Positions 38,047 to 50,634 of a DNA stretch of 64,000 nucleotides are shown here, in pieces. Numbering within the stretch: position 1 is the first letter of the stretch; the number at the start of each line of letters is the position of its first letter. Both the position numbers and the translations under genes were made by a program. This DNA is from Melanocharis versteri (lineage: Eukaryota > Chordata > Aves > Passeriformes > Melanocharitidae), in contig VZTG01003740.1 in NCBI GenBank assembly GCA_013397845.1, forward strand, positions 18,630 to 82,629, read 5' to 3'. The notes under the pieces are model-generated. The model worked only from the letters and a program-made list of their open reading frames with translations, did not search any database and had not been told where the DNA came from.

Positions 38047-39987
38047 GCTTAGATCCTGCTTATGAGACAAGGCAATACTTTTTTAATCCTGTAACTCATC
38101 CTCAGAAGGGAGACAATAAACCAAAAGTCAAGCCTTGCTTGACTTTCAACAGGAGAATGACTTTCAAAGACAGTCTCCAGCACTGATTCTTGCCCCCGGA
38201 CTAATGCAGAGAGACCTGTTGTTTGTGAACTGAAGCATGGGTAACACAGCCCTAAATAATCGTGTTTCTCCAGCAATGGCTCAAGTCAGTGGTGATTTAA
38301 TGGGATGGAAACTTTAGTGTCTACTTAATTCCCCAAGTCCTGCAGCTGTGTTTATGCACCGCATTACATTAGTAAAATCTGTTTATTGCCTTGTGGCCAT
38401 GAAGGTCAGTGGTGATCTTAGTATTTGTTTCAACAGACAAAAGAGTTCTCTAGCTGAACACATTCTCAGGTGAGGAGCTAACTGAATCAAGAAAATAAAA
38501 ACAATTAATAGAACATAGTAAAAACAGGAAATACCTTTTATAATTACTCTTTCCCCCAGTAATTTTGATGAGATGTATTTGGCTTTGCATAGAGTTTGGA
38601 GAAATTTTAGACCCTCTTAAAGCTGAGGCAACTGCAGCTAATTGATTTTAAAATGACTGTGTTATATGTGAGGTGTATTTCTAAACATGCAATTGAAGGT
38701 GAAGTTTGGCCAGCCAAGGAGGGACTCTGGTGGTACTGTTGGGGACACACTAGGAAGAGAAGTCATCTGGTTAGTCACAGCAGGGCTAGGCTAAAAACAA
38801 TGAAGGGCGGTTTGCACTGGTCTGAATCTGTAAAACACGGTATAATATGCGTATAAATTACTCATATTAGGATTTGCTTTAGTTTCTACCCTACTCTACA
38901 GACCAAATAAATTAATTAATAACAACTTCAGCACACAAATTACCCTGGGTTTGCATGCCTTTGCAAACCTCTCCTACTGGCTGTTTTTAGGACTATCTCC
39001 AGAAGAAACATTGTCATGCCATCACATCACATGGTTATTAAGGTTCAACAAGCTGGTCTTACCCTGACACATTCGCCGTCTTCTCACCTGCCCAGAGTCA
39101 GGTGAAAGGATTATCTATCACCCAGCCAAAAATAGTCCCTTTTCTGAATGCCAACTTAGAATTAGAGGAAAGCCAGTCATGCTACCAAAATTGTTTATGT
39201 TATTAATTAACGACCTTCGAGTTGTTAATGAACATGATTAAAGTTGTTCACAATTAATGAACCCAGAGAATTCCTACAGCTCCCACATCAGTTCAAGTGG
39301 AGGTGATTGGGATGAGGTTTCTGGCTTTATAACCTGCGAAAAACACCACCAGGAACTGGCTCTGCCTCTGGCCACCCTTGGTGTGACCCACCACTGCCCA
39401 GCTGCCACTGTGGGACACCTCAGGAGCTTGGTGTCCCTCTATAAGATGTACCTCCAAGGACTGCAAGGTTAATTAATGTGAACAAGAAAATGATTCATAA
39501 AGCTAAGTAGAAAAGTTCATATCTCAGCTTTGTTTTGTAACTGCAATAATTCAGTTTCTTAATGTAATTTATAAATCCTCAGGACCTTTTGTGGGCTACT
39601 TCAGAAAGCATTTTATCGTAAATTCTTGTAATGCTGTTTTCTAAGTCATAAAAAGGCATAATTATATTTCTAGCAGAATTTAGTACCTGAAGCACTCTTC
39701 TGTCATTAGTCTTGATAGCCACAGGCTATGACTCCCCAGGGTAGGTTCCAACCTTATATTTGAAGCTAAACCCTGGCTTGTTGTGGAATTCAAAATAAAT
39801 GTGTGCAAGTCCCCAAGACACCCAGCTCTGCTGTGGTGGTAAAGATCCTGCCTCTCATCCCTATCTAGTCCATGTCACCATGACTCAGAACAAATGTAAG
39901 AGAAAAACAGCTACTGAAATAATTAAATATTATGATATCTTTTACATTTCTTCAGCAACTGTGTCCATAATATGCTATTGATGACAT

Positions 39988-40080
39988 TTCATAGAATGGT
40001 TTGGGTTGGAATAGACCTTCATAGCTCATCCTGTCAACCCCCTCTTACGGGCACGAACAACTTCCACTAAACAGGTTGCT
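39988..40080 (-). mobile_element. CR1 LINE 3' fragment, short
   Basis: tttcatagaatggtttgggt followed by a diverged cttccactaaacaggttgct. Around 90 bp remain. Confidence 0.85.
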
Positions 40081-41155
40081 TATTTATATAATGAGACTAT
40101 GCAGCATAAAATTGAGCATAACTTGAAAAAAACTATTTAATGTCAAGAGTTTGGGCCAGCTTCTAAGGGGATTAGGACTTCACACAGACCACACTGTCCT
40201 GTTTCTATGAAATACCTGCATTTTCCCCTCTGGAAGAGTGAAGAAATGCCCCAGGAGAAGATGAGCATCATTTCCAGCAGTTGGACTTGAGAGCATCTGA
40301 GGATCAATCCAGATCTCCTGAACCTCAGATTTGGAGGCTGGTGCCACATCTGAGAGGGTGCCTCAATCCCCTCCTGAGCCCACTTGGGACCCTGGATCAC
40401 CCTGCCTGGCTTGGTGGATCTGCTCCCATGTAAAGAGAATCTTTAGGTGAGTAATTCCGAGCCACCAGCACTGGAAATGTCACATCTGGAGAGCCAAACT
40501 CTGTTCAAACAGCTGCTTAAACTATTACCTAAATTATACACAAAGTCCTTCCAAAAATCATACATATTTAAGAAAAGAAGTCCAGCTCTTCCATATGAAT
40601 TTGTATCAAGCGTACTGACATTGCTAACAAATTTGCTAAAAACCGTTTATATTGACTTTTACCAAAACACGGCTTTTTTACATACTTTATACTAATGATC
40701 AATTTGTTTTCCCTTTTTTCTAAAAGAAAACAAGCAACACACTTTCCATCACAAAATCCCATCACTGTCCTCCTGCTACTAATCAGAGGGAGAACATTGA
40801 GTTTGTGCAGGAAGGGATAACTAATGCATTCTTGAAAGTACACGAATAAATATAAGTTGTTCAGTGATTAATTATCTAATCTCCTGAGGGTAGTGATGGA
40901 TTCATTATGTAAATAGGCATAAGTAGTCTATTTTAGAGAAAAGTTTACATAAAAGCATTTGTTTTTATTTTAAATTCCTATTTCCCACAGACTGAGAGCA
41001 ATGTTGATATGATTAATTTCTGATAAAATATTCCCATGTTGTACCAAGAGCGTCCTGCTGAGATTGTAGCAGCCATGCACTTCCCCATCCGATTTATTAA
41101 TCTGAAAAGTAAAATTGCTAATGGTCTAACAGGCTCTCAGAATTCTTTCTGGGAG

Positions 41156-41332
41156 TCACAGAATCACAGGATGGTTTTGGTTGGAAGGGATTTCAAAGTT
41201 CATCTTGTTCCATCCTCCCTGCCCTGGGCAGGAACACCTTCCTCCAGACCAGGTTGCTCCAAACCCCGTCCAACCTGGCCTTGAACACTTCCAGGGATGC
41301 GGCAGCCACAGCTTCTCTGGGCAACCTGTTCA
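41156..41332 (-). mobile_element. CR1 LINE 3' fragment
   Basis: gtcacagaatcacaggatgg, then ttggttggaaggga, and inward to gcttctctgggcaacctgtt. Truncated there. Confidence 0.9.
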
Positions 41333-42564
41333 CATGAGTTTAACATGAGACTCAAAAGACTTGTCTCTTTCTCTTAAAAATAGTCAAAATCACACTACAA
41401 GGTCCACCTCTGCCTCTTTCCAAATAACTGTGAAGAGCAGAATTAAAATCTGTCACTGACCCCACCAAAAAATAAAGAACATTATGAGTTTTTGGGGACA
41501 GATATATAGTGCTGCAGCTGCTGAGTTTCACATTTTCTATCCTACTGGAACTGTAAGACGCAACTAGCATCAGTTGTTTCATTGCCACAAAAGCAACAGT
41601 TGTCTCTTTTAAAAGGTTTACTTCAGCATTTTTAGGAGTTAAAAAGTTTCCCCCAATCCAGAAATTCCTTAGCTTTGAGACTGAGAACTCTTTCGAACAG
41701 GCAGGTTCTGTCAAAGCAACAAGACTTTGAACAGCCACTATCTATATTTAAACTATGGTATTTCAGAGTTTCAGAACCAAAAAAACCATACGAAACCACT
41801 AACTTATTTTTGTAACTTTTCTAAGTTACAACAACTGAACTGATTTATACCTGATTTAAGGCAGAAGAAGATAGCTTCTGGTGGAGGACGTGGCATGCCA
41901 AGTTTCTCCCTGGAACGAATTTTTATGGATGCTCTATAAACCCCTAGGGTTTGTCATGGAAATATTGTCAGAACATTAAGTTCAGCATGACTTGTGGGAA
42001 CCACTAAGATGTGTACATAAATTACTTCAAAAATAGAGACAAGTCAGGCCATGGGATATTTGGGGTTCAAGAAACATTCACATATAAATTAAAACCCCTG
42101 AGTCATCAAAAATGGCCCTATCAAACTGCTCTAACCTTTCACTCTCTGTCCATTTTCCTTTGAGTTCCTGGCCAGCATTATGCAATGCATGTGACACATG
42201 GAAAAATGGATGAACCAGGAAACAAGGATCCTAGAAACTAACCTTGCACTTCTTCTAAACCTCAGATTAAGGGTTTGTAAAAAAAATCCCAAGCATTTAA
42301 AATCAAGTATGCATATTTCTTTCATATTCCGACATTTATTGTGCTCATAAACAAGCAAATCAGGGAGAGCACACCTTTGGAGCTGTAATTAAGCATTAGT
42401 AATGTTTTTCATGGAGCTTTCATTGCTTTCTATGGATAAAAGCTGTGGTGATTATCTGGATTTTGCATATTTCCTGACTATAGCTACATTCAGGATGCTT
42501 AATAAACACAAGGACTCTGCTCTCCTGTGCTCATGCCAATTCCAAGACAGAACCTGACAGACTT

Positions 42565-42679
42565 CAGACTGGATGGGGCTTGGAATAACCTAGTCTAGTG
42601 GAAGGTGTTCCTGCCCATGGCAGGGTGGTTGGAACTGGATGATCTTTGAGAATCCTTCTAACCCAAACCATCTATGATG
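42565..42679 (+). mobile_element. CR1 LINE 3' fragment
   Basis: Plus orientation: ggatggggcttgg, then ctgcccatggcagggtggtt and the terminal cccaaaccatctatgatg. Confidence 0.88.
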
Positions 42680-43926
42680 CATTTCTTCTCATCCTGAGGT
42701 GCTGCTGGTCCTGCCCTGGAAGGTGACCAGTTTAATGTGTGCTACAATGATGTACCAATCTGGAGATGGCACAAACAGCACAAATTTGGCTAGTGGGGAT
42801 CCTGCAAGGTTACAGCAAGGTTGCTCTGCAGCAACATTTAACCAGCTAACATCTTGCATTTTCAAAATACATTAGCTGGTAAAAACTTTGGCATCAGCAC
42901 TCTCATCATGTCCTTCCCTTATTCAGAACTACCTGACTGAAGCTTAGGAGAAAGTCAGGAATGTGCAGAAGAACAGCAGGGAGTTGCCAAGAACCAGGTA
43001 ATTCAATAACATTTCTTTCTGGAGAGGATGGTGCAGGGAAAGCAGAAAGCAAAGTACGGTTCCTAAAGAAAATCCCCTGGTTTCCTGCTGATAGCAGGAA
43101 ACACAGCATTGTTTGTTATGGGCAGGATTTGTCCTGTTTAAACCCTTCTCTGCAGAAACCCCTGCAGAGAAGACCCTTTAAGTGGGTAATTTATCAGAGC
43201 TCCAGCAAAATGCTGGGCAGGCAGCTCGGATCTTGGGACAAGATTTAGAATTAGGATGGACAACAAAAGGTTTGGAAGGGACCAGGAAGGAATAGGTAAG
43301 TACAGCCACCAAGGTGGTTTCTTCAGTGGAGTGGAAATCTCTGCAGAGAGCTCCAGAGAGAGTGTCAAGCTGTAGTCATAGCAGGAGAAGCAGATTAAAT
43401 CTTTGCCTAGACAGCTAAACCCTACTCTGCCTCAGTTTCCCCCATTCAAAAAACCTCTCAAGGACATTCTAGGAATAAGATGTCTGAAAAGATTTCTTGG
43501 AACCATAATGATAGGGGTCACACAAATACCCACAAGCATGTTAGATTTCTCATTAAAGTACTCTGAGGTACACGGATAAAATCCACATATAAACCTGAAA
43601 TTTAATTACATAAAAATACTTTGAAGCCGAGATTTGAAGCCTCTGCTGCAAGAAACTTGAATTCCAGTAAAAAAAATGATAAATGCTGCATCCTTGAAAG
43701 TAATGGGAAAAACAAATCACCCAGACTATCATATTAAAAAGCATATTGAAAAGCAAGATATGCTGGCAAAATGTGGCCAGTTGTACTTTGTGTACCCACC
43801 TGACACCAGCGTCTTGAAACTTTTACATCTGCAGAGCAAAATGATTTATGGAAGCTGTTCTTTATAATTCAGGCTTATAAGTCTTATGTCACATAAAACC
43901 CCCTGGCACTAGAAGAACATTCTGAT

Positions 43927-43962
43927 TGCGATGGGAAGCGGCCGCAGGAGCGGGGGGCGGTG
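43927..43962. other. Isolated CpG-rich patch
   Basis: About 36 bp with gcggccgc and an Sp1-like ggggggcgg, in an otherwise AT-rich intron. Neither strand gives a recognisable peptide. It is too small to be called a CpG island. Confidence 0.5.
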
Positions 43963-44758
43963 ACAGCCTCCATCACCTGGGTTGCCCAGCACCCTTCTCA
44001 TTCTGTTGGTGTACACCAGGTTTGCACAGAACATACAGGACTTAGTTAGAGAGCAGCTATTCAACAATTTTATTTTTCTTATCTTATATCCTAAACCTTA
44101 TTTTCAACTATTCAAATGCAGCTCTGAAGGCAGAAACGATTCATTGCTCCCTGGATTTTTCTGTAACATCTTTCACCATTAAATCGTCTTCAGAAATGCT
44201 TGTGAGCACCTTTGGCATGTTTGCTTTAGCTATGTGGCCTCAGAGAGGGATTATTTGCCATAAAGGACTTTTTAGCCCTTCTGCCTCATTTCTGCTCAGC
44301 CTGCTCCCAGCTCCAACCTGTCCAAAATCTCCCATTCCTGCTGAGCTTCAGTCACCCCACCTCACTGACTGTAACCGTGACTGACAGCCCTCACCAGTCA
44401 GCGCATGGAGAGCTGGTCCCCATCTCCCTTCCCCACAGCCACAGCACAGCTCTTACATCACCTCTGGTTTTGATGTCTCCCAGGTCCAGCAGAGGCTGAT
44501 GGAACAAAGCATGGCCTGGTCCTGCTCCTGCCTCTGCAGGGACAGCCTCCACCACTTCTCACCAAAGGAATTTCTCTGCCAAAACCCGAGAAGCTTTTCC
44601 CAAAGACTGTGCAATCTTCACCAGAGTTTGCATCTCAGTACTTGACCCCACCTGGGCTGTGCCAACCCCTCCAGCACTCAGCCCACCTCTACTCTCCAGA
44701 CCACCAGCCTGCTTCAACAAGTGTTTCATCAACTCTTCCAACCAACAGTATTTAAAAT

Positions 44759-44940
44759 CACAGAACCATAGAACCACAGAATGGTTTGCGTTGGAAGGGA
44801 CCTTAAAGAACAACCAGTTCCACCCTCCCTGCCCTGGACAAGGACACCTTTCACTAGACTAGGTTGCTCCAAGCTCCATCCAACTTGACCTTGAATATTT
44901 CCAGCAATCAGGCAGCTACGGCTTCTCTCTAATGGGCACA
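44759..44940 (-). mobile_element. CR1 LINE 3' fragment
   Basis: The tail side carries three related units (cacagaaccatagaaccaca), then ggtttgcgttggaaggga, and it runs inward to gcttctct. More degraded CR1 may continue to about 45100. Confidence 0.88.
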
Positions 44941-47900
44941 TTTCCATTCCTTCTTCCTATGAAAATGGTCTCTTAATTTTTTCCTATATTTTAATTGTTT
45001 CCTTCTCAATTGCCATCAATTGTATCTCATTATCTCTTTGTGTGTGACATTAAATGGCTCTGTGCTACCCACTACCTTCTCCGTATACAAGCGATTAAAG
45101 ACCACAGCACAGAGACTCCTCTTGTACTAAAAGAATCGGATCCTAGATCTCACCATTTTGGTGAGGGCTGTTAATACTGACTTTTTAGGCTGACTGCCGT
45201 AGATACATGCCTTGTTTACATTTAATGATCACAAATTAAAATCAGCTCAACGAACTGAACATTTGAGGAATGCACAGTGCACTACATGTAGTTAATTACT
45301 GTTGATTAAATCTATAAATTAAATATAAACACAAAATTTAAATATATATTTAATTTAAAACAGACCAGAAACCCAGTGGGCCAAATGAAAGTCTGTTTAA
45401 TGCTAAGTTATTTGCCAGCACAGCCACCATATGCCAAACACCACAAATAACAATATTCATCAAATCAAGAGTCTGGGGACAGTTTCTTTTTAAGATCTTT
45501 AGCACAGCACTCATCACAAATATTGTCGGCCAGATGCTCTGTCTTCCCAAGAAATAATGCATGCTTAATGTGAAGAAGAGTCCAGAAATTGTCTCAGAAT
45601 GCAAGACTATGTGCACACCACAACAACCATATCACAGAAATGGTTAAATGGTATCCATCTTTAGAGATGGCTCCTGCTTGAACATGAACCTTCCTCACCT
45701 GCTCCGAGCAGGCCTTCCTCTGTGTCTCCTCTATGCAGAGACACAGAAACAACATCCACAATATATTCATTTACTCACCAAAGGTCAGATACAAATTAGT
45801 ACATCACAAAGAGCCAGAACATTGGCCCTGATGGCTCAGTTGCTTTGTAATATCTTATTTAAGTAAAACCTTGGTGACAAGAAAACTACTGAAATCAGTA
45901 TTAAAGTGTAGTTACTGCTCTCGATGGTAACACCAAAGTTAAAAATTCCCAATGCAAAACCCTCAGCCAATACAAGTATTAATAAGATCAGTAGTTGGCT
46001 TGTAGATGCCAGTATTTATTATCCATTGTGTAAATCATAGCTCTGCTAATGAAATGATTTTCACAAACACAACATGACATTCATTCACTAAGATATAACA
46101 TATACCTGCAGGGCATGCAGTGAAAAGCCTTCTGCTGTATTTTAATTGATGTATAGTCCTTTGTGGCTTATATCTCTTCAAAGTAATCTTAAATCTACAT
46201 TTTCAATTGGCTCAAATGTGTTATTATTAATTTGGGAAAATAATTAATGGTAATTTACGGAGCTATTATTTCATTAGTCCCAATGCTGTTACAGTGCCAC
46301 ACATGATGCCTGACAACGTTTGGTTTGGATTTTACATGTGAGCCACAGACATCAAAAGGGCCCAACCATGGTCAGGGCTTCACAGGGCAAAGCTGTGCTC
46401 AAAAACGTATTAAAAGTATTTTAGAAATGCAGTTCATGCCTTAGAGAGCTGCAACAAAAATATGCAACAAGGCCAGAAGATAGAATGGGAAATCAAGGCA
46501 GTTAGGGAAAATGACTTGTGTTGAGCAGAGGAAACCTTGTCTCCCTGCTCCTGAGCTGTACTGACAAACCCCCAAAAAAGTCATAAATTAGTGTGGGAAG
46601 AATTGTTTATATCTTCTCTCTGAATTCTGCTTTCGTGTCTTTTCACTCTGGTGACCAACTCAGGTACCAGTATTTGGACCAGGCATGTGAGTGAATGTTC
46701 CTGTCAGTGTTTAATCCTAGACAGAAGGGATTTAACAAGCATTAGCTAGATTACGCTATTTAAACAGGTGACACAAGTATTCTTTCATTTGTCTTATGCT
46801 TCATCTTTTGCCAAAATTCTAATTTCTCTACATTTTCTGCTATTTTCTCCCTTCCCCTTACTAAGACCACATTGAGCAAGGCAGGAAAATGCCAACACAT
46901 GGAATTGAAAAGATTGCCTCTGATCCTACAAAAAGGGCATCCCGTAAGTGAAAATGCCTCCAACTAGTGCCGAAAGCTGAGAGACACTGCTTTTTAGTCC
47001 AGGTCAGATCAAGGAAGATGTCATTTCCCACCCCCGTTTCATTACAAGAAGGAGATGACAGGGCTCCTGCCATGAGTCAGGCAAACCTCACCTCCAGCCA
47101 TGGGCAAGATGAACTTTTCAGGAAAAATCCCTCAGATATTCTGTAAAGCAGTGCTTGGATTACACAGGCTCACAGCACAGCAGGATTGTGGTAAAGCTTG
47201 ATAAACCTCACCAGGTAAGTTGGAGCAGAAGTGTAGGATCAGGGCTGTATCTATTCCTGAAAATGAAAAGTATCAGTGGTACCTCAAGGTGTGCACCAAG
47301 GGCTGACTTCCAGAGGCATCCCTGATCTTTGCCGCACCTAAAGTTATGCCTTTAATTTTAAATCCCCCTGCTGAAGACATGACCGTCTCACTTAATGCAC
47401 TGCAAATCAGCAACTCTCAGTGTAAATCAAGAGCAATGTGGATATAGGAAACATCAAGGATGAAGTCAGGGACATACTGCAAAAAAAGGCTCTTAATGAT
47501 TCAGAGTAATATATTTCAGATGTTTGAGCAAACAAAACATTCATAAACTGCAGCAGAACTGCTCCATTCAGGCTGAATGGAGCCTCTATTCCCAAGTTAC
47601 GGATAATAGTGATACAAGGAAGGAGAAAAGCCAAGGACACTAACACAGGTCCAACAGAGCTCCCCGATATTTTCACGCAGAGAGGCACAGAAATGCTGAT
47701 CTTTTGTGACGCTGCCTACGGTGGTGTGGACACTTGGTTAACCTATTTTTTCCTATCTTCTTCTCTTAGCAATACCTGAGGGGGTGAACTGCTCACCGGA
47801 ATTTGTTACGCGTTTAGGGGTAAAGCTTTCATTCTCATCTCCTGCAGGATTACAGAGGTTGGATGTAAAAAGCAAGGAGATCCCTTCTTCCTAATCTCCC

Positions 47901-50387
47901 ATTAATGTAAGGCTCATCAGTCCTGTACATGCTCGAAGACCACTCCAAGGAGAAGTCTGGTTGTCACACCTGCCAGAGCACTAGTGCAGGGGAGGAGAAA
48001 CCTGCATGGGATGGTCTCTTGGGGACACAGTCCTGGGGAGACTTTAGGTCTAAAGTGGTCTCACTTCAGGACTATGTGGATCATATCACCGAATCTTACG
48101 GTTTGCTGCAACTTGCAGTGGGAGACACAAACCTGCACTTGCTTGAGGCAGGAGCAGCACCCAATGCCCAAGAATTCAAAAGTATTTAATGAGAAGAGGA
48201 TGTGAGTTGTTTTATGCTCGATGATCAACACCGAGTGGGAGAAGCTGGCATTTGCCCAGGATGTCAAGGTTAACAACCCTTTTATTATAAAAAATGTTAT
48301 GGGTGAATCTTAAATGACTACAGATGGTCAGGCGTTGATTTTGCATGTCCTTCGAAAGACAGTACTGTCAGCAAAACAGTGCCTTCTAACCAAATTTTGA
48401 AGTTCAATACTCTGTCAGCAAGGAAGAGTGCTGGCTCTTTAACTGACTCATCAAAATACTGTTCCTTTAGTTTCCTCTAGTGACTTTCCATTTCAGTACT
48501 GCTCTGTGGTTGGCTCATCAGGACAAGAAGATCTGCACAATTCATAGTTGTTTTTTTTTCTCTCCTCAGTAATATTCCCTTATGGAAAGAACATAAAAAT
48601 CCTTGCCTTACAGATGGTGAGGTGAAGCAGAGACAGATGTTATTTAGCTGCAGTTACACAGCGTGTCAGAACCAGAACCAGACACATGCCTTATTTCCCA
48701 AGGTTACTTTTCCAGCTTCTCCGAGATTACTTTGTAATCCCATTATGGGTGGAAGAGCTATGTACACCCAACTGCCTCCTTGGGTTGCTCCTCTTAAAAT
48801 GTGAGCAAGGTGTGAGTTCTCAGTGATCGTCATGCCCTGTTTTGGCCATGGCTTCTGTGGGGGTTTGCAGAAGGGCCGAGTGGGGACAGTTACCATTGAA
48901 CCTGAAAAAACAGCCTGAGAGGAGACAGGGGGCTGGGCTAAAATACACAACCACTGAACTAACAGCCTAACGCCACAAGAAATGTCATCTCAAGACTTTC
49001 TGCACCTTCATGCTGTTACATTACGCTATAAGTCATCTGAGCTGGTATTACTGGAGTCTTTTGATCCTCGTTCAGCTTTCCTATGTGCCCTGAAGACAAG
49101 CTCCCCCACTCAAGTGAAAAACAGGATATGCCACCCCATGGCAATATTGTCTATGGGATGAGGACAACAAATCACCTTCTTTGATGTGCTGACACCTTTC
49201 TTGCCTATCTTCTACTTCAGCTAGAAGCTTTTCTTCATCCCCATTTCTCATTGAGAAGATGGCCCCATGGAGGGTGGGGTCCCTGCTGTGGGGTGCTCTG
49301 CTCTGCTCCTCCTGGGCTCCCTCCCAGCCTCATCATCCCAACATCGTTGTCACATTTACCACCGAGTGATGCACAGAAGATACAATAGACTAACTCATTT
49401 ATTTCCACTTGTTATTGATGACCTTTCATGACTTTCATAACTCCGCCTCGCTCTAACACTCATGAGTTATGGGGTCATCTGTAACTCAAGGAAATAAATG
49501 AAGTTTCCCATCAGCCTTTTGTATATCCCCATTTATTACCTTTTTATGACCAACCTTTGAAGTTTTATCCCCTAGTATCTTGTTTTACAGTGGTGGAACA
49601 TTCAGATGCAGGGATACATATGAATCAGGTCAAGACATTTTGGTTCAGTTGAGCTTCACTGGAGAAGAGCTTTGGTGACCCACAGGTACAAGGGCTGCTT
49701 TTTCCACACCATCAGACCATGTCTGAGCCTCTACAATGAAATTATGCCAATACTCAGGCTCCTCTGTTCGTACTAAATGAAGTACCGTGGTTTTTTATGA
49801 CTAATTCAGCTCAAGATCATTTGTGGAACAAGCTTATTCATAGAACCAAACAAGATGCATCATACAAATTATTGGTTCAAAGGTTTGGAGACATTTGAGA
49901 ACTACTGCTAGAGGGCATGATGTGTGTACAGTGTTGCCTACAACAGGCTGAAAAATAATCCTTTAAAAAGCTTCAGCTGCAGCATTTCTGAGCAAGTGCT
50001 GTGCTGCTTTACAGAATACCTTCTGTCTTTGACCTGTCAGTAAAATGTCAGAACACTTAAATGAGATGGTATAGTAGGTCTCAAGGTAATACTTAAAATT
50101 CCTTGTCTGTATTTATCACAGGAGCTCCTGTGCTCCACGTGCTTCAACAACCAGTTTTGCGGGACAGGGTTGCCTCTGCATACACCTTCACGGCTATGCC
50201 AATTCCCACAGAGGTGCTACAGCTCCCTTGGGGTGCTTGGCTTCATAAATCATGATTTGAGCCATGGCAGGTGCTGTCCTGGGGACAGCCCTCCATGAGG
50301 TTGGGGGGAGAAATGCGGAGCTAGACTTGCTGGACTTGGGGCAAGTGATGTCCCTTCTCTGTGCAACAGAAAACCACTAAGGTCTGG

Positions 50388-50634
50388 AATCATAGAATTG
50401 TTAAGATTGGAAAAGACTTCTGAGATCATAAAGTCCAAATGTCAACCCAGAACCACTACATATTCACCACTAAACCATGTCCTCAAGTACCCAATTCACA
50501 TGTTTTTTGAACTCTTTCAGGAATGGTGACCCCACCACATTCCTGGGCAGCCTGTTCCAGGGCTTGACAACCCTTTCCACGAAGAATTTTCTCCTAATAA
50601 CTCATCTAAACCTCTCCTGGCACAACTCAAGGCC
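50388..50634 (-). mobile_element. CR1 LINE 3' fragment (second subfamily)
   Basis: gaatcatagaattgttaaga, then ccactaaaccatgtcctcaa, and inward to aatggtgaccccaccac, cctgttccagggcttgaca and aacctctcctggcac. Same subfamily as the copies at 1655 and 11875. Confidence 0.88.

Noticed and set aside
41352..41738. 128-codon minus-strand ORF
   Set aside because: No known domain, no credible splice context with FSTL4 and non-coding composition.
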